DNA of 40,115 nt from the NCBI GenBank assembly GCA_017621495.1, contig JAGATB010000015.1:1-40115 (forward strand), in the 5' to 3' direction. Below the pieces are notes generated by a model. The model searched no databases, was not told the origin of the DNA, and saw nothing but the letters and a program-made list of their open reading frames with translations. Of the stretch, positions 22,165-31,341 are shown piece by piece; positions within the stretch are counted from its first letter, which is position 1; each line of letters begins with the position of its first letter. The stretch comes from Clostridia bacterium (GTDB lineage Bacteria > Bacillota > Clostridia > UMGS1810). A program made the translations under genes and the position numbers.

Positions 22165-24123
22165 TTATTTAAGGTATTTTAAAAAAGTATCCGGGAGCTT
22201 ATCTTTGTCATATGTGGCAGAAACATCAAACTGATGTCCGTTTTTTAGGGTGTATATGAGGTTAATGTCTATATTAGCACCTTCATAATCGTGGAAATGA
22301 TAGCCCTTTATCATATCATCATACTCGGAGTAGATTTGGGCTATTTCCTCCGGGTTGTTTAGAGTCATTTCCACCACCACTTTGCCGCTGCGTTCCGGAT
22401 TTAGGGTCATCTTTACTTGAGATATATCATCTGCCCGGGGTATCATATCATAAAAACCCAATTCCTCCAGCACTTTGATTGTGTTTAACGAGGAGGGCTT
22501 CACGGCGTATGCCTCCGAGTTTGCGTAGATGTCTGATTTTATCAGGTCTTCTGGTTCCTTGACATTCTTCTCCTCCATAGTCCATGATATATATACATTG
22601 GTTGATGCTTCATAGTTTTTGAGCATATCCTCATATGAGGTGTTTTGCATATCAAGCTTTACTGCATCTATGAGCTTTTGCATATCATCGTTATCCGGAT
22701 ACAGTGCTATGTAGGTGTCGGAGCCTATCCTGCGGTCAGTTACTTCAACCATGGTATATACGTAGTCTTCCTCCTGCAGAAGTCCGAATCTGGATGCTCT
22801 GTATTCCGGCGTTTCGTAAACCGGTTTTAAGAATGCTGTATCAATTTCACTGTTGATAAGATACATGCGAGTTATTTTCTTGCCATTTTTGAGATAATAC
22901 GTTATGGGCAATGAGCCCTCTGAGCGATTCTCGTGGGCAGCTTTATCTTGGATGAAGCTTTGATGAAGTCTTATAACAGTCTCTATGTCATCTTTATCCG
23001 TAAACATGGGTTTGTCTTTTATTTCTGAGTCACGCACATAATAACGTGAATGGTCTATACTTACACCTGCTATATCATCAATTGATGGAATCCTGTCCTC
23101 AAATCCTGTGATATCAAAGCGTACAGCACCTATAAAGCATATGGTGATTACAATGTAAAGGGCAATAGGCTTTAGGCTACCTTTGAGTTTAAGGGATTTT
23201 TGGGATATCATATAGGCTATGGCAGTGCCGACTATACCAAATGGTATGAGGGTAAATATACTCTCAATGCCTACTATCTCCCAAAAATATGCATAGCTGA
23301 TACCGCTGGCAATAGCAGCGACAATACCTATAAAAACAGGCACAAGCCACTTGTATGAGATTACTTCACCGTGAGATTCACTTCTGCGGTATTTGTACAG
23401 GATATATGCACCCACAAGCATGATAACAGAAGCCACGGGATAGATAAATCCGTATTCAAGAGAGGTGAGCCCTTGGGGACCTATGTAGATTTTGTCTATG
23501 CCGTAGTCGCTGAGATTGTTGTAGTATCCGTACAGCTCCTGGGAGAATAATCCCTCACAAAAACCTATAGCCATAAGAGGCAGCAGTGAGAATCCTCCCG
23601 TAAATACTATGGTGCCTATGGGATTGCCGGTCATCATATTGACAAAGGTGGTGAGAGAAAAGATAATAAGCGAGTATATAACACCGCGATATATCCATAT
23701 CAAAGCATCATATGCACTGAAATGACCGAAACACACCGGTGTAAATGAAAGCAGTACAAATATCACCCCGTTTATAACTATGGGTAAAATCAGCATAATA
23801 AATCCCGATATCAGCTTGGTGATATATATGGTGCTTCTCCTTACCGGAAATGCATGAAACGTAGATACGGAATTGCTAAAGTGCATGAAAGTCCAGAGTA
23901 TAGTGCCCACTCCAAGGCTGAATACTATGTTTATGACAATCCCTACGCCAAGCCAGGTAGGAGCATCACCGAAGCTGACGCCCACCGCATTGAGACATCT
24001 GTCGTATACAGGGATTACACAGCAGAATATAAGCAGTGCCGTATTGGCTGCAAACAGCCACCAGTAACGTTTAATATCCGATAAAAACAATGCTTTATTA
24101 AAGAATGATGTTTTCGAACGCAT
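22165..24123 (-). CDS. ABC-2-type transporter permease with large extracytoplasmic C-terminal region
   Basis: This 652-residue membrane protein has about eight hydrophobic segments in the first 350 residues (WWLFAANTALLIFCCVIPVY, LGVGIVINIVFSLGVGTILW, LIIFSLTTFVNMMTG and others). A soluble region of some 300 residues follows, with motifs like YVYTMVEVTDRRIGSDTYIA. It pairs with the ATPase gene just upstream; the start codon at 24123 lies inside the ATPase gene (26-bp overlap) and follows GGGAGGTATGGGCT. A longer reading to 24162 lacks a ribosome binding site. With the YtrA-type GntR gene it forms a regulator-ATPase-permease unit like Bacillus ytr, whose expression is linked to wall-active antibiotics. 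Substrate unknown. Confidence 0.8.
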   Translation of the reverse strand: MRSKTSFFNKALFLSDIKRYWWLFAANTALLIFCCVIPVYDRCLNAVGVSFGDAPTWLGVGIVINIVFSLGVGTILWTFMHFSNSVSTFHAFPVRRSTIYITKLISGFIMLILPIVINGVIFVLLSFTPVCFGHFSAYDALIWIYRGVIYSLIIFSLTTFVNMMTGNPIGTIVFTGGFSLLPLMAIGFCEGLFSQELYGYYNNLSDYGIDKIYIGPQGLTSLEYGFIYPVASVIMLVGAYILYKYRRSESHGEVISYKWLVPVFIGIVAAIASGISYAYFWEIVGIESIFTLIPFGIVGTAIAYMISQKSLKLKGSLKPIALYIVITICFIGAVRFDITGFEDRIPSIDDIAGVSIDHSRYYVRDSEIKDKPMFTDKDDIETVIRLHQSFIQDKAAHENRSEGSLPITYYLKNGKKITRMYLINSEIDTAFLKPVYETPEYRASRFGLLQEEDYVYTMVEVTDRRIGSDTYIALYPDNDDMQKLIDAVKLDMQNTSYEDMLKNYEASTNVYISWTMEEKNVKEPEDLIKSDIYANSEAYAVKPSSLNTIKVLEELGFYDMIPRADDISQVKMTLNPERSGKVVVEMTLNNPEEIAQIYSEYDDMIKGYHFHDYEGANIDINLIYTLKNGHQFDVSATYDKDKLPDTFLKYLK

Positions 24124-24997
24124 AGCCCATACCTCCCAGTTCATATATAAATATTTCTTCAAGTGTAAGCGGTATCAAATCGCAGATGATGGGATTAAAG
24201 TGTTTAAGCTTTTCTTTGATTTCTTCGCTGTCACCCTTCACTATAACCATGTGTACTCTGCCTGTGCTCTCTGTATGCAGGACTTGGAGCTTACCGCGAA
24301 TTCCCTCCGGGAAGCCTCCTTCAAAGGCAAGCTGGATTTTGTGTATGTTGCCCTTGATGTCGTCCAGGGATTTTTCCAGCACTATCTTGCCCTCGTGCAT
24401 GATACCTACGTGGTCGCACACGTCCTCAAGCTCTCTTAAGTTGTGGCTGGATATGAGCACTGTGGTGCCGTATTCTGCCACATCCTGGACTATAACTCTC
24501 CATACATTGCGGCGCATTACCGGGTCGAGACCGTCCACCGGCTCGTCGAGAATTATTACCTCCGGGCGGGTGCATATACCCAGCCAGAAGGCAACCTGCT
24601 TTTGCATACCTTTGGAGAGTCTGCGTACCTTCCTTTTGGTGTCTATCTTAAATATCTCCTTTAAGCTTTCAAAACGTTCATCGCTCCAGGTAGGGTATAT
24701 ATCCTTGTAGAATTTGGCAGTATCCTCTATGGAATACGATGGGAAGAAATACAAGTCATCGCCTATGTATATGGTCTTGGCTTTAACATCTGTGTTTTCA
24801 AATACCTCACTGCCGTCAATGGCAGAGCTGCCGCTGTCGGGTGTGTAGATACCCGTGAGGTGTTTGATAAGTGTGGTTTTGCCGGCACCGTTTGGTCCCA
24901 CGAGTCCGTAAACCGAGCCTTTGGTCACATGGAGAGATACTCCGTCCAGGGCTCTGAAACCGTCAAAGGTTTTAACTAAATTATCTACTTTAATCAC
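24098..24997 (-). CDS. ABC transporter ATP-binding protein (YtrB-like)
   Basis: This 299-residue nucleotide-binding subunit has Walker A GLVGPNGAGKTTLIKHLTG (about 32-50), signature RLSKGMQKQVAFWLG (about 137-151) and Walker B VIILDEPVDGLDP (about 157-169), then the H-loop in LISSHNLRELED. The order and the C-terminal extension match ATPases of ABC-2 exporters. The GntR gene overlaps its start (ATG within the GntR stop region, 4 bp) and the permease overlaps its end, showing tight translational coupling. Confidence 0.9.
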   Translation of the reverse strand: MIKVDNLVKTFDGFRALDGVSLHVTKGSVYGLVGPNGAGKTTLIKHLTGIYTPDSGSSAIDGSEVFENTDVKAKTIYIGDDLYFFPSYSIEDTAKFYKDIYPTWSDERFESLKEIFKIDTKRKVRRLSKGMQKQVAFWLGICTRPEVIILDEPVDGLDPVMRRNVWRVIVQDVAEYGTTVLISSHNLRELEDVCDHVGIMHEGKIVLEKSLDDIKGNIHKIQLAFEGGFPEGIRGKLQVLHTESTGRVHMVIVKGDSEEIKEKLKHFNPIICDLIPLTLEEIFIYELGGMGYAFENIIL

Positions 24998-25368
24998 TTC
25001 GTGTCCTCCTTGTATATTTTTTCGATTATTTCCAGGATTTCTGTTTTGTCCCTTCCCAGGAATTTCAGCTCACGTACTGCAGATATGAGCGAGTCTTCCA
25101 GCGAGTCTGTATCTGCTTCGTCTGCGGTTATATCCCTGGGGCTTACGAAGCTGCCTTTGGCTTTTTGGGAGTATATGTAGCCTTCGCTCTCCAAATCCTT
25201 GTAGGCTTTTTGTATAGTGTTGGGATTGATGGCAAGGCTTGCGGCAAGCTCCCTCACGGAGGGTATCTTGTCATTTTCCCTCAGAGCACCGCTTATTATA
25301 AGGTCTTTGAGCTTATCCTTGATTTGTTCATATAGCGGTCTATGGTCGCCGAAATCAAGCTGCAGCAT
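24994..25368 (-). CDS. GntR-family regulator, YtrA subfamily
   Basis: This 124-residue repressor has an N-terminal winged helix (about 8-75): RPLYEQIKDKLKDLIISGAL, KIPSVRELAASLAINPNTIQKAYKDLESEGYI, and the wing SQKAKGSFVS. Only about 45 residues follow, as in YtrA regulators, which lack a large effector domain. It heads the ABC operon. A palindrome at 25392-25414 overlaps the -10 box of its promoter, the expected place for autorepression. The ligand or signal is unknown; cell-envelope stress is a guess from family members. Confidence 0.9.
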   Translation of the reverse strand: MLQLDFGDHRPLYEQIKDKLKDLIISGALRENDKIPSVRELAASLAINPNTIQKAYKDLESEGYIYSQKAKGSFVSPRDITADEADTDSLEDSLISAVRELKFLGRDKTEILEIIEKIYKEDTK

Positions 25369-25391
25369 TTAATCACTCCTTTCTGTATCAA

Positions 25392-25414
25392 CTGTACTAA
25401 TACATATAATACAG
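25392..25414. promoter_or_regulatory. Candidate operator of the YtrA-type regulator
   Basis: CTGTA (25392-25396) and TACAG (25410-25414) form an interrupted inverted repeat with an A/T-rich centre. It covers the -10 box of the GntR promoter, fitting autorepression. Confidence 0.5.
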
Positions 25415-25434
25415 TATAATTTATGTTTTGTCAA
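25406..25434 (-). promoter_or_regulatory. Promoter of the GntR-ABC operon
   Basis: On the minus strand: TTGACA (25434-25429), a 17-bp spacer and TATTAT (25411-25406). It reads into the GntR gene starting at 25368. Confidence 0.72.
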
Positions 25435-25479
25435 TACTTTTTTCATAATTTTTATGTAATTATTTTTTATATAAAAGTT

Positions 25480-25508
25480 TTGACAAATTTAGTAAAATGC
25501 TATATAAT
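25480..25508 (+). promoter_or_regulatory. Promoter of the aromatic amino acid operon
   Basis: TTGACA (25480-25485), 17 bp, TATAAT (25503-25508): a perfect match. Transcription would begin near 25515, only about 36 nt before aroB. This leaves no room for a T-box or attenuator, so control would be at initiation or later. Confidence 0.85.
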
Positions 25509-25550
25509 GTATATATTATGAATTTTTATATACAAAAGGGGAGAGAACCA

Positions 25551-26591
25551 ATGAAAATTAATGTGAAAACATCTATGTCAAGCTACGATATTATAATCGA
25601 AAACGGCTCCTTTGAAAATCTGCATAAATATACAGAGGACATCACAAAGGGCAGGAAGATTTTTGCCGTGACGGATGATAATGTGGATAGCTTCTACGGA
25701 GAGCGACTGAGCGACATGTTTTCATACTGTGAATTCAAAAAGGTTGTCCTTCCCCATGGTGAAACCACCAAATCAAGCGAGTATTTAAATAAGCTATACA
25801 GCGAGCTGGCAGAGTTCAAGATGAGCCGTTCGGATATTATAATCGCATTCGGCGGCGGAGTTATAGGAGACCTTACGGGGTTTGCTGCCGCTACTTTCTT
25901 AAGAGGTATTAAATTCATACAGGTGCCTACCACACTTCTGTCTCAGGTGGACAGCTCTGTGGGAGGTAAGGTAGCCATTGATTTGCCCGAGGGCAAAAAC
26001 CTTGTAGGCAGCTTCTACCCGCCTTGCAGGGTGATTATTGACCCGCTGCTTTTAAATACACTGCCAAAGAGAGTTTTTAATGACGGCATGGCAGAGGTTA
26101 TCAAGTACGGTGCTATACGTGATGATAAGCTTTTTGAGATGCTGCTGGGTGATATTGATACATGTATTGAAGAAGTGATACACACATGCGTTAATATAAA
26201 GAAACAGATAGTGGAGAATGATGAATTTGACACCGGCGAGAGGATGATACTTAATTTCGGTCATACATTCGGTCATGTGGTGGAGAAGCTGTGTAATTAT
26301 ACCACATACACACATGGCGAGGGTGTGGCTATAGGTATGCTTAGAATTACCCAAAAGTCAGAAGCCATGGGCATTACTGAGAAGGGTACAGCCGACAGAC
26401 TCAGACTGGCTTTGGAGAAGTATGACCTTGTGTTTGACGATTATACCTTTGATGCCAATAAGGCAGCGCAGGTACTGCTTCTGGACAAGAAGAGCTCCAA
26501 AGATACTATAAATTATATAATGCTATCAAAAATAGGCGAGACAGTCATAAAGGAAATACCCAAGACGGATACCTTTTTAACGGAGGACTAA
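25551..26591 (+). CDS. aroB: 3-dehydroquinate synthase
   Basis: This 346-residue NAD- and metal-dependent enzyme converts DAHP to 3-dehydroquinate. The nucleotide and active-site core is clear: DIIIAFGGGVIGDLTGFAAA, RGIKFIQVPTTLLSQVDSSV, GGKVAIDLPEGKNLVG and the metal-site FGHTFGHVVE. The start at 25551 follows GGGGAGAGAACCA; an upstream in-frame ATG at 25497 lies inside the promoter region and is rejected. First gene of a seven-gene operon; its stop overlaps the aroA start (TAATG). DAHP synthase, which makes its substrate, is not in the window. Confidence 0.95.
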   Translation: MKINVKTSMSSYDIIIENGSFENLHKYTEDITKGRKIFAVTDDNVDSFYGERLSDMFSYCEFKKVVLPHGETTKSSEYLNKLYSELAEFKMSRSDIIIAFGGGVIGDLTGFAAATFLRGIKFIQVPTTLLSQVDSSVGGKVAIDLPEGKNLVGSFYPPCRVIIDPLLLNTLPKRVFNDGMAEVIKYGAIRDDKLFEMLLGDIDTCIEEVIHTCVNIKKQIVENDEFDTGERMILNFGHTFGHVVEKLCNYTTYTHGEGVAIGMLRITQKSEAMGITEKGTADRLRLALEKYDLVFDDYTFDANKAAQVLLLDKKSSKDTINYIMLSKIGETVIKEIPKTDTFLTED

Positions 26592-27865
26592 TGGATACAC
26601 TTACTATACGAAAAACCAATAAATACAAAAACAGCAAAATATTTACCCCTTCCTCCAAGTCATACATACACAGATACCTGCTTTCGGCACTGCTTGCCGA
26701 GGGAGAAAGCGTTATAGAAAATGTTACCTTCTCTAATGACATCAGAGCTACATTGTCATGCATAGAAGCCCTGGGTGCCCATGTGGAGGTCTCCGATGAT
26801 TTAAAGACCATAAAAGTAATGGGCGGAGTTAAAGAAGCGGGTAAGGTATCGCTGTATTGCAACGAATCGGCATCTACACTCAGATTTATAATCCCGGTGG
26901 CTACACTTTTTTCAGATGATATAGAGTACCGGGGAGCCGAGAGCTTGTTCAAAAGACCACTGGATCCGTACTTTAAGCTTTTTGAAGAAAATTCTATGGA
27001 GTATGGCTTCAAGAAGGGCGAGTATCTTAATTTAAGGGGCGGCTTTAACAGTAATGAATACAGCATAGACGGCTCGGTTAGCTCTCAGTTTGTTACCGGA
27101 ATGCTGTTTACACTGCCTCTTATGAGCTTTGATTCTGTAATCAGGATAGAGGGTATACTCCAGTCCAAACCATATGTGGACATAACCCTCGAAGTACTGG
27201 CAAACTCCGGTATAGAAATAATAAATAATAATTACCAAACCTTTGAAATAAAGGGTAATCAGCATTACAAATCGGGCAATTACTTTGCCCAGGGAGACTA
27301 TTCACAGGTAGCGTTTTTCCTTACGGCAGGATGCTTCATAGGCGATATGGAGTGCGGTAATATGGAGCCTGAGTCTCTACAGGGTGACAAGGTGATAGTA
27401 GATATTTTAAAGCAAATGGGTGCGGATATCACTACGGCTGACAAGGGATTTTATGTAAGGAAGTCCTCTCTTAAAGCTATAGGCACCATAGATGCTTCAG
27501 ACTTTCCGGATATAGTGCCCATACTTTCGCTGGCGTGTGCGCTTGCCGATGGTACCACGGTAATCAAGGGTATAGAGAGGCTTCGTATCAAGGAGTGCGA
27601 CAGGGTGCTGGCTACCATAGATGTGCTCTCCGGGCTGGGAGCCGATATATGTGAAAAAGACAACGCTATAGTAATCAACGGTAAAGAGAGCTTAACCGGC
27701 GGCGTGGTCACAAGCTTTAATGACCATCGTATGGCTATGACGGCGGCTGTGGCAAGTCTGGTTTGTGAAAATGAAGTTACAATCAAGGACCCTATGAGTA
27801 TAAATAAATCATACCCTGAGTTTTATAATGATTTACTCTCTACGGGTGCGGTAGAATACATATAA
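26591..27865 (+). CDS. aroA: 3-phosphoshikimate 1-carboxyvinyltransferase (EPSP synthase)
   Basis: This 424-residue protein joins shikimate-3-phosphate with phosphoenolpyruvate. Visible motifs: SSKSYIHRYLLSALLAEGES (substrate-binding Lys/Ser/Arg), NDIRATLSCIEALGAHV, the loop CNESASTLRFIIPVATLF, GSVSSQFVTGMLFTLPL, SDFPDIVPILSLACALADG with the catalytic Asp, and RLRIKECDR. The usual NAGTA loop reads NESAST, with Ser-Ala in place of Gly-Thr. This departs from class I enzymes and may affect glyphosate binding, but that is inference. Translationally coupled to aroB by a 1-nt overlap. Confidence 0.94.
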   Translation: MDTLTIRKTNKYKNSKIFTPSSKSYIHRYLLSALLAEGESVIENVTFSNDIRATLSCIEALGAHVEVSDDLKTIKVMGGVKEAGKVSLYCNESASTLRFIIPVATLFSDDIEYRGAESLFKRPLDPYFKLFEENSMEYGFKKGEYLNLRGGFNSNEYSIDGSVSSQFVTGMLFTLPLMSFDSVIRIEGILQSKPYVDITLEVLANSGIEIINNNYQTFEIKGNQHYKSGNYFAQGDYSQVAFFLTAGCFIGDMECGNMEPESLQGDKVIVDILKQMGADITTADKGFYVRKSSLKAIGTIDASDFPDIVPILSLACALADGTTVIKGIERLRIKECDRVLATIDVLSGLGADICEKDNAIVINGKESLTGGVVTSFNDHRMAMTAAVASLVCENEVTIKDPMSINKSYPEFYNDLLSTGAVEYI

Positions 27866-27882
27866 AAAGGAATGATGTTAAA

Positions 27883-28959
27883 ATGAGTGCAATGTGGGGG
27901 AAGAAAATACAGTTTTCCATATTCGGTGAATCTCACGGTGCGGCTATAGGCGGCGTACTGGATGGGATTAAAGCCGGAACCAAGATAGATTTTGCTAAGA
28001 TAGACTTGGAGATGAAGCGCAGAAATCACAGGGCTTTTTACTCTACTGCCAGAGATGAAAAGGATGCATATGAAATCCTCTCCGGTGTGAAGGACGGTAT
28101 AGCTACAGGCTCGCCCATAGGGTTTATCATACGCAACAAGGATCAGCACAGCTCCGATTACGTAAATCTCAATGAAACTCCCAGACCGGGGCATGCAGAC
28201 TATCCGGCAGTGATTAAATTCGGCGGATTTAATGACTACCGAGGCGGTGGACATTTCTCCGGCAGGATTACAGCCCCCCTTACCTTTGCAGGCTCTGTGG
28301 CAAGGCAGATTTTGGAGGAGCAGGGAGTGAGGATAGTATCGCACATATACAGTATAGGCTCTGTCAAGAGTGAGAGTATACTGGATAATCCTCTCACCTC
28401 GGAAGAGATAGATGCACTCCACAGCATGGAATTTCCTGTTCTTAACACGGAAACAGCCAAGGCTATGGAGGAGGAAATCATGAAGCACAAAACCGACTGC
28501 AACAGCGTAGGCGGTGTCATAGAGTGTGCTGTATACGGTATGAAGCCGGGAGTAGGCTCTCCGTTTTTTAACTCCGTAGAGAGTGAGATAGCTCATATGA
28601 TGTTTTCCATACCTGCGGTAAAGGGCGTGGAATTCGGCAAGGGCTTTGACATAGCAGCCATGAACGGCTTTGATGCAAACGATAACTATGAGATTAAGGA
28701 CGGTAAGGTCAATGCTCTTACCAATAACAACGGCGGTGTACTTGGCGGTATTACCAACGGTATGCCCATAGTGTTCAGGGTAGCTGTAAAGCCCACACCC
28801 TCAATATTCAAAACTCAAAATACAGTTAATCTCAAGGATATGTCAAATGATGAAATCACATTAAAAGGCAGACATGATGCGTGTATAGTACCCAGAGCCG
28901 CCGCAGTAGTGGAGGCAGGGGTCGCTTTGTGCCTTCTTAATTTACAGGAGAGTGAGTAA
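27883..28959 (+). CDS. aroC: Chorismate synthase
   Basis: This 358-residue FMN-dependent enzyme makes chorismate from EPSP. Signatures: [16 protein letters not shown] at the N-terminus, [14 protein letters not shown] and [20 protein letters not shown] in the middle, and [17 protein letters not shown] at the end. Length is normal. AAAAGGAATGATGTTAAA precedes the ATG, 17 bp after aroA. The pheA start lies 1 nt after its stop. Confidence 0.96.
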   Translation: MSAMWGKKIQFSIFGESHGAAIGGVLDGIKAGTKIDFAKIDLEMKRRNHRAFYSTARDEKDAYEILSGVKDGIATGSPIGFIIRNKDQHSSDYVNLNETPRPGHADYPAVIKFGGFNDYRGGGHFSGRITAPLTFAGSVARQILEEQGVRIVSHIYSIGSVKSESILDNPLTSEEIDALHSMEFPVLNTETAKAMEEEIMKHKTDCNSVGGVIECAVYGMKPGVGSPFFNSVESEIAHMMFSIPAVKGVEFGKGFDIAAMNGFDANDNYEIKDGKVNALTNNNGGVLGGITNGMPIVFRVAVKPTPSIFKTQNTVNLKDMSNDEITLKGRHDACIVPRAAAVVEAGVALCLLNLQESE

Positions 28960-28960
28960 T

Positions 28961-30064
28961 ATGCTTGATATCAACAAAATCAGAGCAGAAATAGATGATA
29001 TAGACAATGAATTAACAAAGCTCTTTGAACGCAGAATGACGGTTTCTGAGCAGGTGGCAGCATACAAAAAGGAGCACGGTCTGCCCACATTAAATGCCAC
29101 CCGTGAAAAGGAAGTAATACTAAAAGCCTGTGAAAGACTGGATAACAAGGTATTTGCTCCCTATACGGAAAAGCTCTATACCTGCCTTATGGATTTGTCA
29201 AAGGAGTATCAGAGAAGCATCAATAATGCAGAGATTGCCATAGGCTTTCAGGGTATCAAGGGGAGCTTTTCTCATGAGGCATGTATGTGGCATATGGAGC
29301 ACAATGAAAACGGCTACAGATATGATGTGAAATCATACCCTACCTTTGATAAGCTTTGCCTGGCACTGCTCAATGACGAGATTTCTCAGGCAGTGATACC
29401 TTTTGAAAATTCATCTACCGGTGCAGTGACAGATGTATATGACCTTATGCTAAGCTATGACTATCATATAGTAGGTGAGGTGTGTGTAAGAGTAAATCAC
29501 AACCTTATGGCAAAGGACGGTGTTAAATTAGAGGACATCAAGGAGGTATATTCACATCCTCAGGCATTCATGCAGTCGAAGGAATTTTTGGATAAATTTT
29601 CATTTACTCAGATACCATACAAGAATACAGCCATAAGTGCTGAGTTTGTGGCTAATTCAGATAGGAGAGACATAGGCTGTGTGGCAAGTGAAAAGGCGGC
29701 TAAGCTGTATGGACTAAAGATTTTGGAGCACAATATAAACTATAATAAAAATAACTACACCAAGTTTATAGTGCTTTCCAAAACTCCACAGCCAAGGGAT
29801 GAAAATGATAAGATAAGTATCATCACCAAGCTCGACAACACTCCGGGACAGCTCTTTAATCTCACCAAGCTGTTTTCCGAACGCAAAATTAATATGGTCA
29901 AGATAGAATCCCGCCCGGATATCAACAATCCCTTTGAGTATGTGTTCTTTATAGATATAATGGGCAATATCAATGATGATAATGTAAAGGCAGCCCTGGA
30001 GGAAATCAAATCCTGCAACAAGTATTTTAAATACCTGGGTAATTATAAAAAATACGAATTTTGA
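28961..30064 (+). CDS. pheA: Bifunctional chorismate mutase / prephenate dehydratase
   Basis: This 367-residue P-protein converts chorismate to prephenate and on to phenylpyruvate. An AroQ-type chorismate mutase (1-85: INKIRAEIDDIDNELTKLFERRM) is followed by the dehydratase (about 90-270: IGFQGIKGSFSHEA, PFENSSTGAVTDVYDLM) and a C-terminal ACT domain (about 285-360: NTPGQLFNLTKLFSERKIN, ESRPDINNPFEYVFFID) for phenylalanine feedback. The dehydratase motif usually written TRF reads TKF (NNYTKFIVLS), a conservative change at a position normally held by arginine. The ATG at 28961 has AGGAG upstream; a GTG at 28952 is too close to it. tyrA is not in the cluster. Confidence 0.93.
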   Translation: MLDINKIRAEIDDIDNELTKLFERRMTVSEQVAAYKKEHGLPTLNATREKEVILKACERLDNKVFAPYTEKLYTCLMDLSKEYQRSINNAEIAIGFQGIKGSFSHEACMWHMEHNENGYRYDVKSYPTFDKLCLALLNDEISQAVIPFENSSTGAVTDVYDLMLSYDYHIVGEVCVRVNHNLMAKDGVKLEDIKEVYSHPQAFMQSKEFLDKFSFTQIPYKNTAISAEFVANSDRRDIGCVASEKAAKLYGLKILEHNINYNKNNYTKFIVLSKTPQPRDENDKISIITKLDNTPGQLFNLTKLFSERKINMVKIESRPDINNPFEYVFFIDIMGNINDDNVKAALEEIKSCNKYFKYLGNYKKYEF

Positions 30065-30102
30065 TATGTATATACCAAGCAGTATAAAAGGAGTTACAAA
30101 AA

Positions 30103-30891
30103 ATGAAGAGATTAGCTTTAATAGGTGAAAAGCTGGGACACTCGTATTCTAAGATAATTCATGAGCGTTACTTTGAGCTATCCGGCAAGAATGACTATAC
30201 ATATGATTTGATAGAAATCCCCAAGGCTTGTCTGGACACAGAGCTTGCACGTATCTCAAAGGAGTATGAAGGTATAAATGTGACAATCCCTTACAAGCTT
30301 GATGTTATAAAGCACCTTGTTTCAATATCTCCGGAGGCAGAGAAAATCGGTGCAGTGAACACTGTGAAATTCACTCCCGAGGGAGCTTTCGGCTACAATA
30401 CGGACTACTTTGGATTTAAGCATATGCTGGAAGTAAACGGCATTGAAATCTCCGGCAAGGATGTGGTAATCCTGGGAACGGGCGGCGCATCAAAGGCGGT
30501 TCTCGCCGTGTGCCGTGACTTAAATGCCGGTGCTGTCACCTTTGTTTCCATAGAGCCGGAGCCGGTTCCCGGTTACAAAACCATAACCTACAGCGATGAA
30601 ATAAAGGGAGATGTGCTCATTAATTGTACCCCGGTGGGGATGTATCCCAAGGTGGAGGCTTGTCCTGTGGATAAATTGCATCCGAGCTTTGAAGCAGTGG
30701 TGGATGTAATTTACAATCCGTCTGTTACAAGGCTTATGGAGCAGGCTGTATCAAACGGCGCCAAGGCTGTAAACGGCTTGTATATGCTTGTATCGCAGGC
30801 TATGTATTCCGAAGGTATATGGAACGGCGAAGACGTAAACGACAGTATAGTAAATACAATATACGAGGAACTCAAAAAAGAATTTGTCTGA
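30103..30891 (+). CDS. aroE: Shikimate dehydrogenase
   Basis: This 262-residue NADPH enzyme reduces 3-dehydroshikimate. Motifs: IGEKLGHSYSKIIHERYF (substrate binding), GINVTIPYKLDVI with the catalytic Lys, GAVNTV, GYNTDYFGFKHML with the catalytic Asp, and the Rossmann loop VVILGTGGASKAVL. Slightly shorter than the usual 270-285 residues. AAAAGGAGTTACAAAAA precedes the start. Confidence 0.94.
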   Translation: MKRLALIGEKLGHSYSKIIHERYFELSGKNDYTYDLIEIPKACLDTELARISKEYEGINVTIPYKLDVIKHLVSISPEAEKIGAVNTVKFTPEGAFGYNTDYFGFKHMLEVNGIEISGKDVVILGTGGASKAVLAVCRDLNAGAVTFVSIEPEPVPGYKTITYSDEIKGDVLINCTPVGMYPKVEACPVDKLHPSFEAVVDVIYNPSVTRLMEQAVSNGAKAVNGLYMLVSQAMYSEGIWNGEDVNDSIVNTIYEELKKEFV

Positions 30892-30900
30892 GGTGGATTT

Positions 30901-31329
30901 ATGAAGATATTGATAATTAACGGACCAAATATTAACTTCGTGGGAATCCGCGAAAAAGGTATATACGGTACGGAGTCCTATGAGGATATATGCACAAGGC
31001 TTACCGACTATGCTATGCAAAAGGGCTTTGAGCTTGAGATATGGCAGTCCAATCACGAGGGTGCCATCATAGACAAAATCCAGAGCATCTACAATACGGA
31101 TGTAAAGGGTGTGGTTATAAACCCCGGTGCCTATACTCACTACAGCTATGCCATAGCTGATGCTATCAAGAGCATAGATACACCATTTATAGAGGTGCAT
31201 TTCTCCGATATCAACAGCCGTGAGGAGTTTCGCAGGATATCTGTTACCAAGGCAGGCTGTATAGACCAGATATCGGGCTTTGGACCGGATGGATATTTTA
31301 TGGCTGTGGATAAACTTTTAAATCTTTGA
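30901..31329 (+). CDS. aroQ: 3-dehydroquinate dehydratase, type II
   Basis: This 142-residue small dodecameric dehydratase removes water from 3-dehydroquinate. Motifs: ILIINGPNINFVGIREKGIYG with Arg17 and the catalytic Tyr22, the FEL-E-WQSNHEG loop, INPGAYTHYSYAIADAI, and FIEVHFSDINSREEFR with the catalytic His. It follows aroE by 9 bp, with TGAGGTGG as ribosome binding site. Confidence 0.95.
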   Translation: MKILIINGPNINFVGIREKGIYGTESYEDICTRLTDYAMQKGFELEIWQSNHEGAIIDKIQSIYNTDVKGVVINPGAYTHYSYAIADAIKSIDTPFIEVHFSDINSREEFRRISVTKAGCIDQISGFGPDGYFMAVDKLLNL

Positions 31330-31341
31330 TGAGGTAATGAT

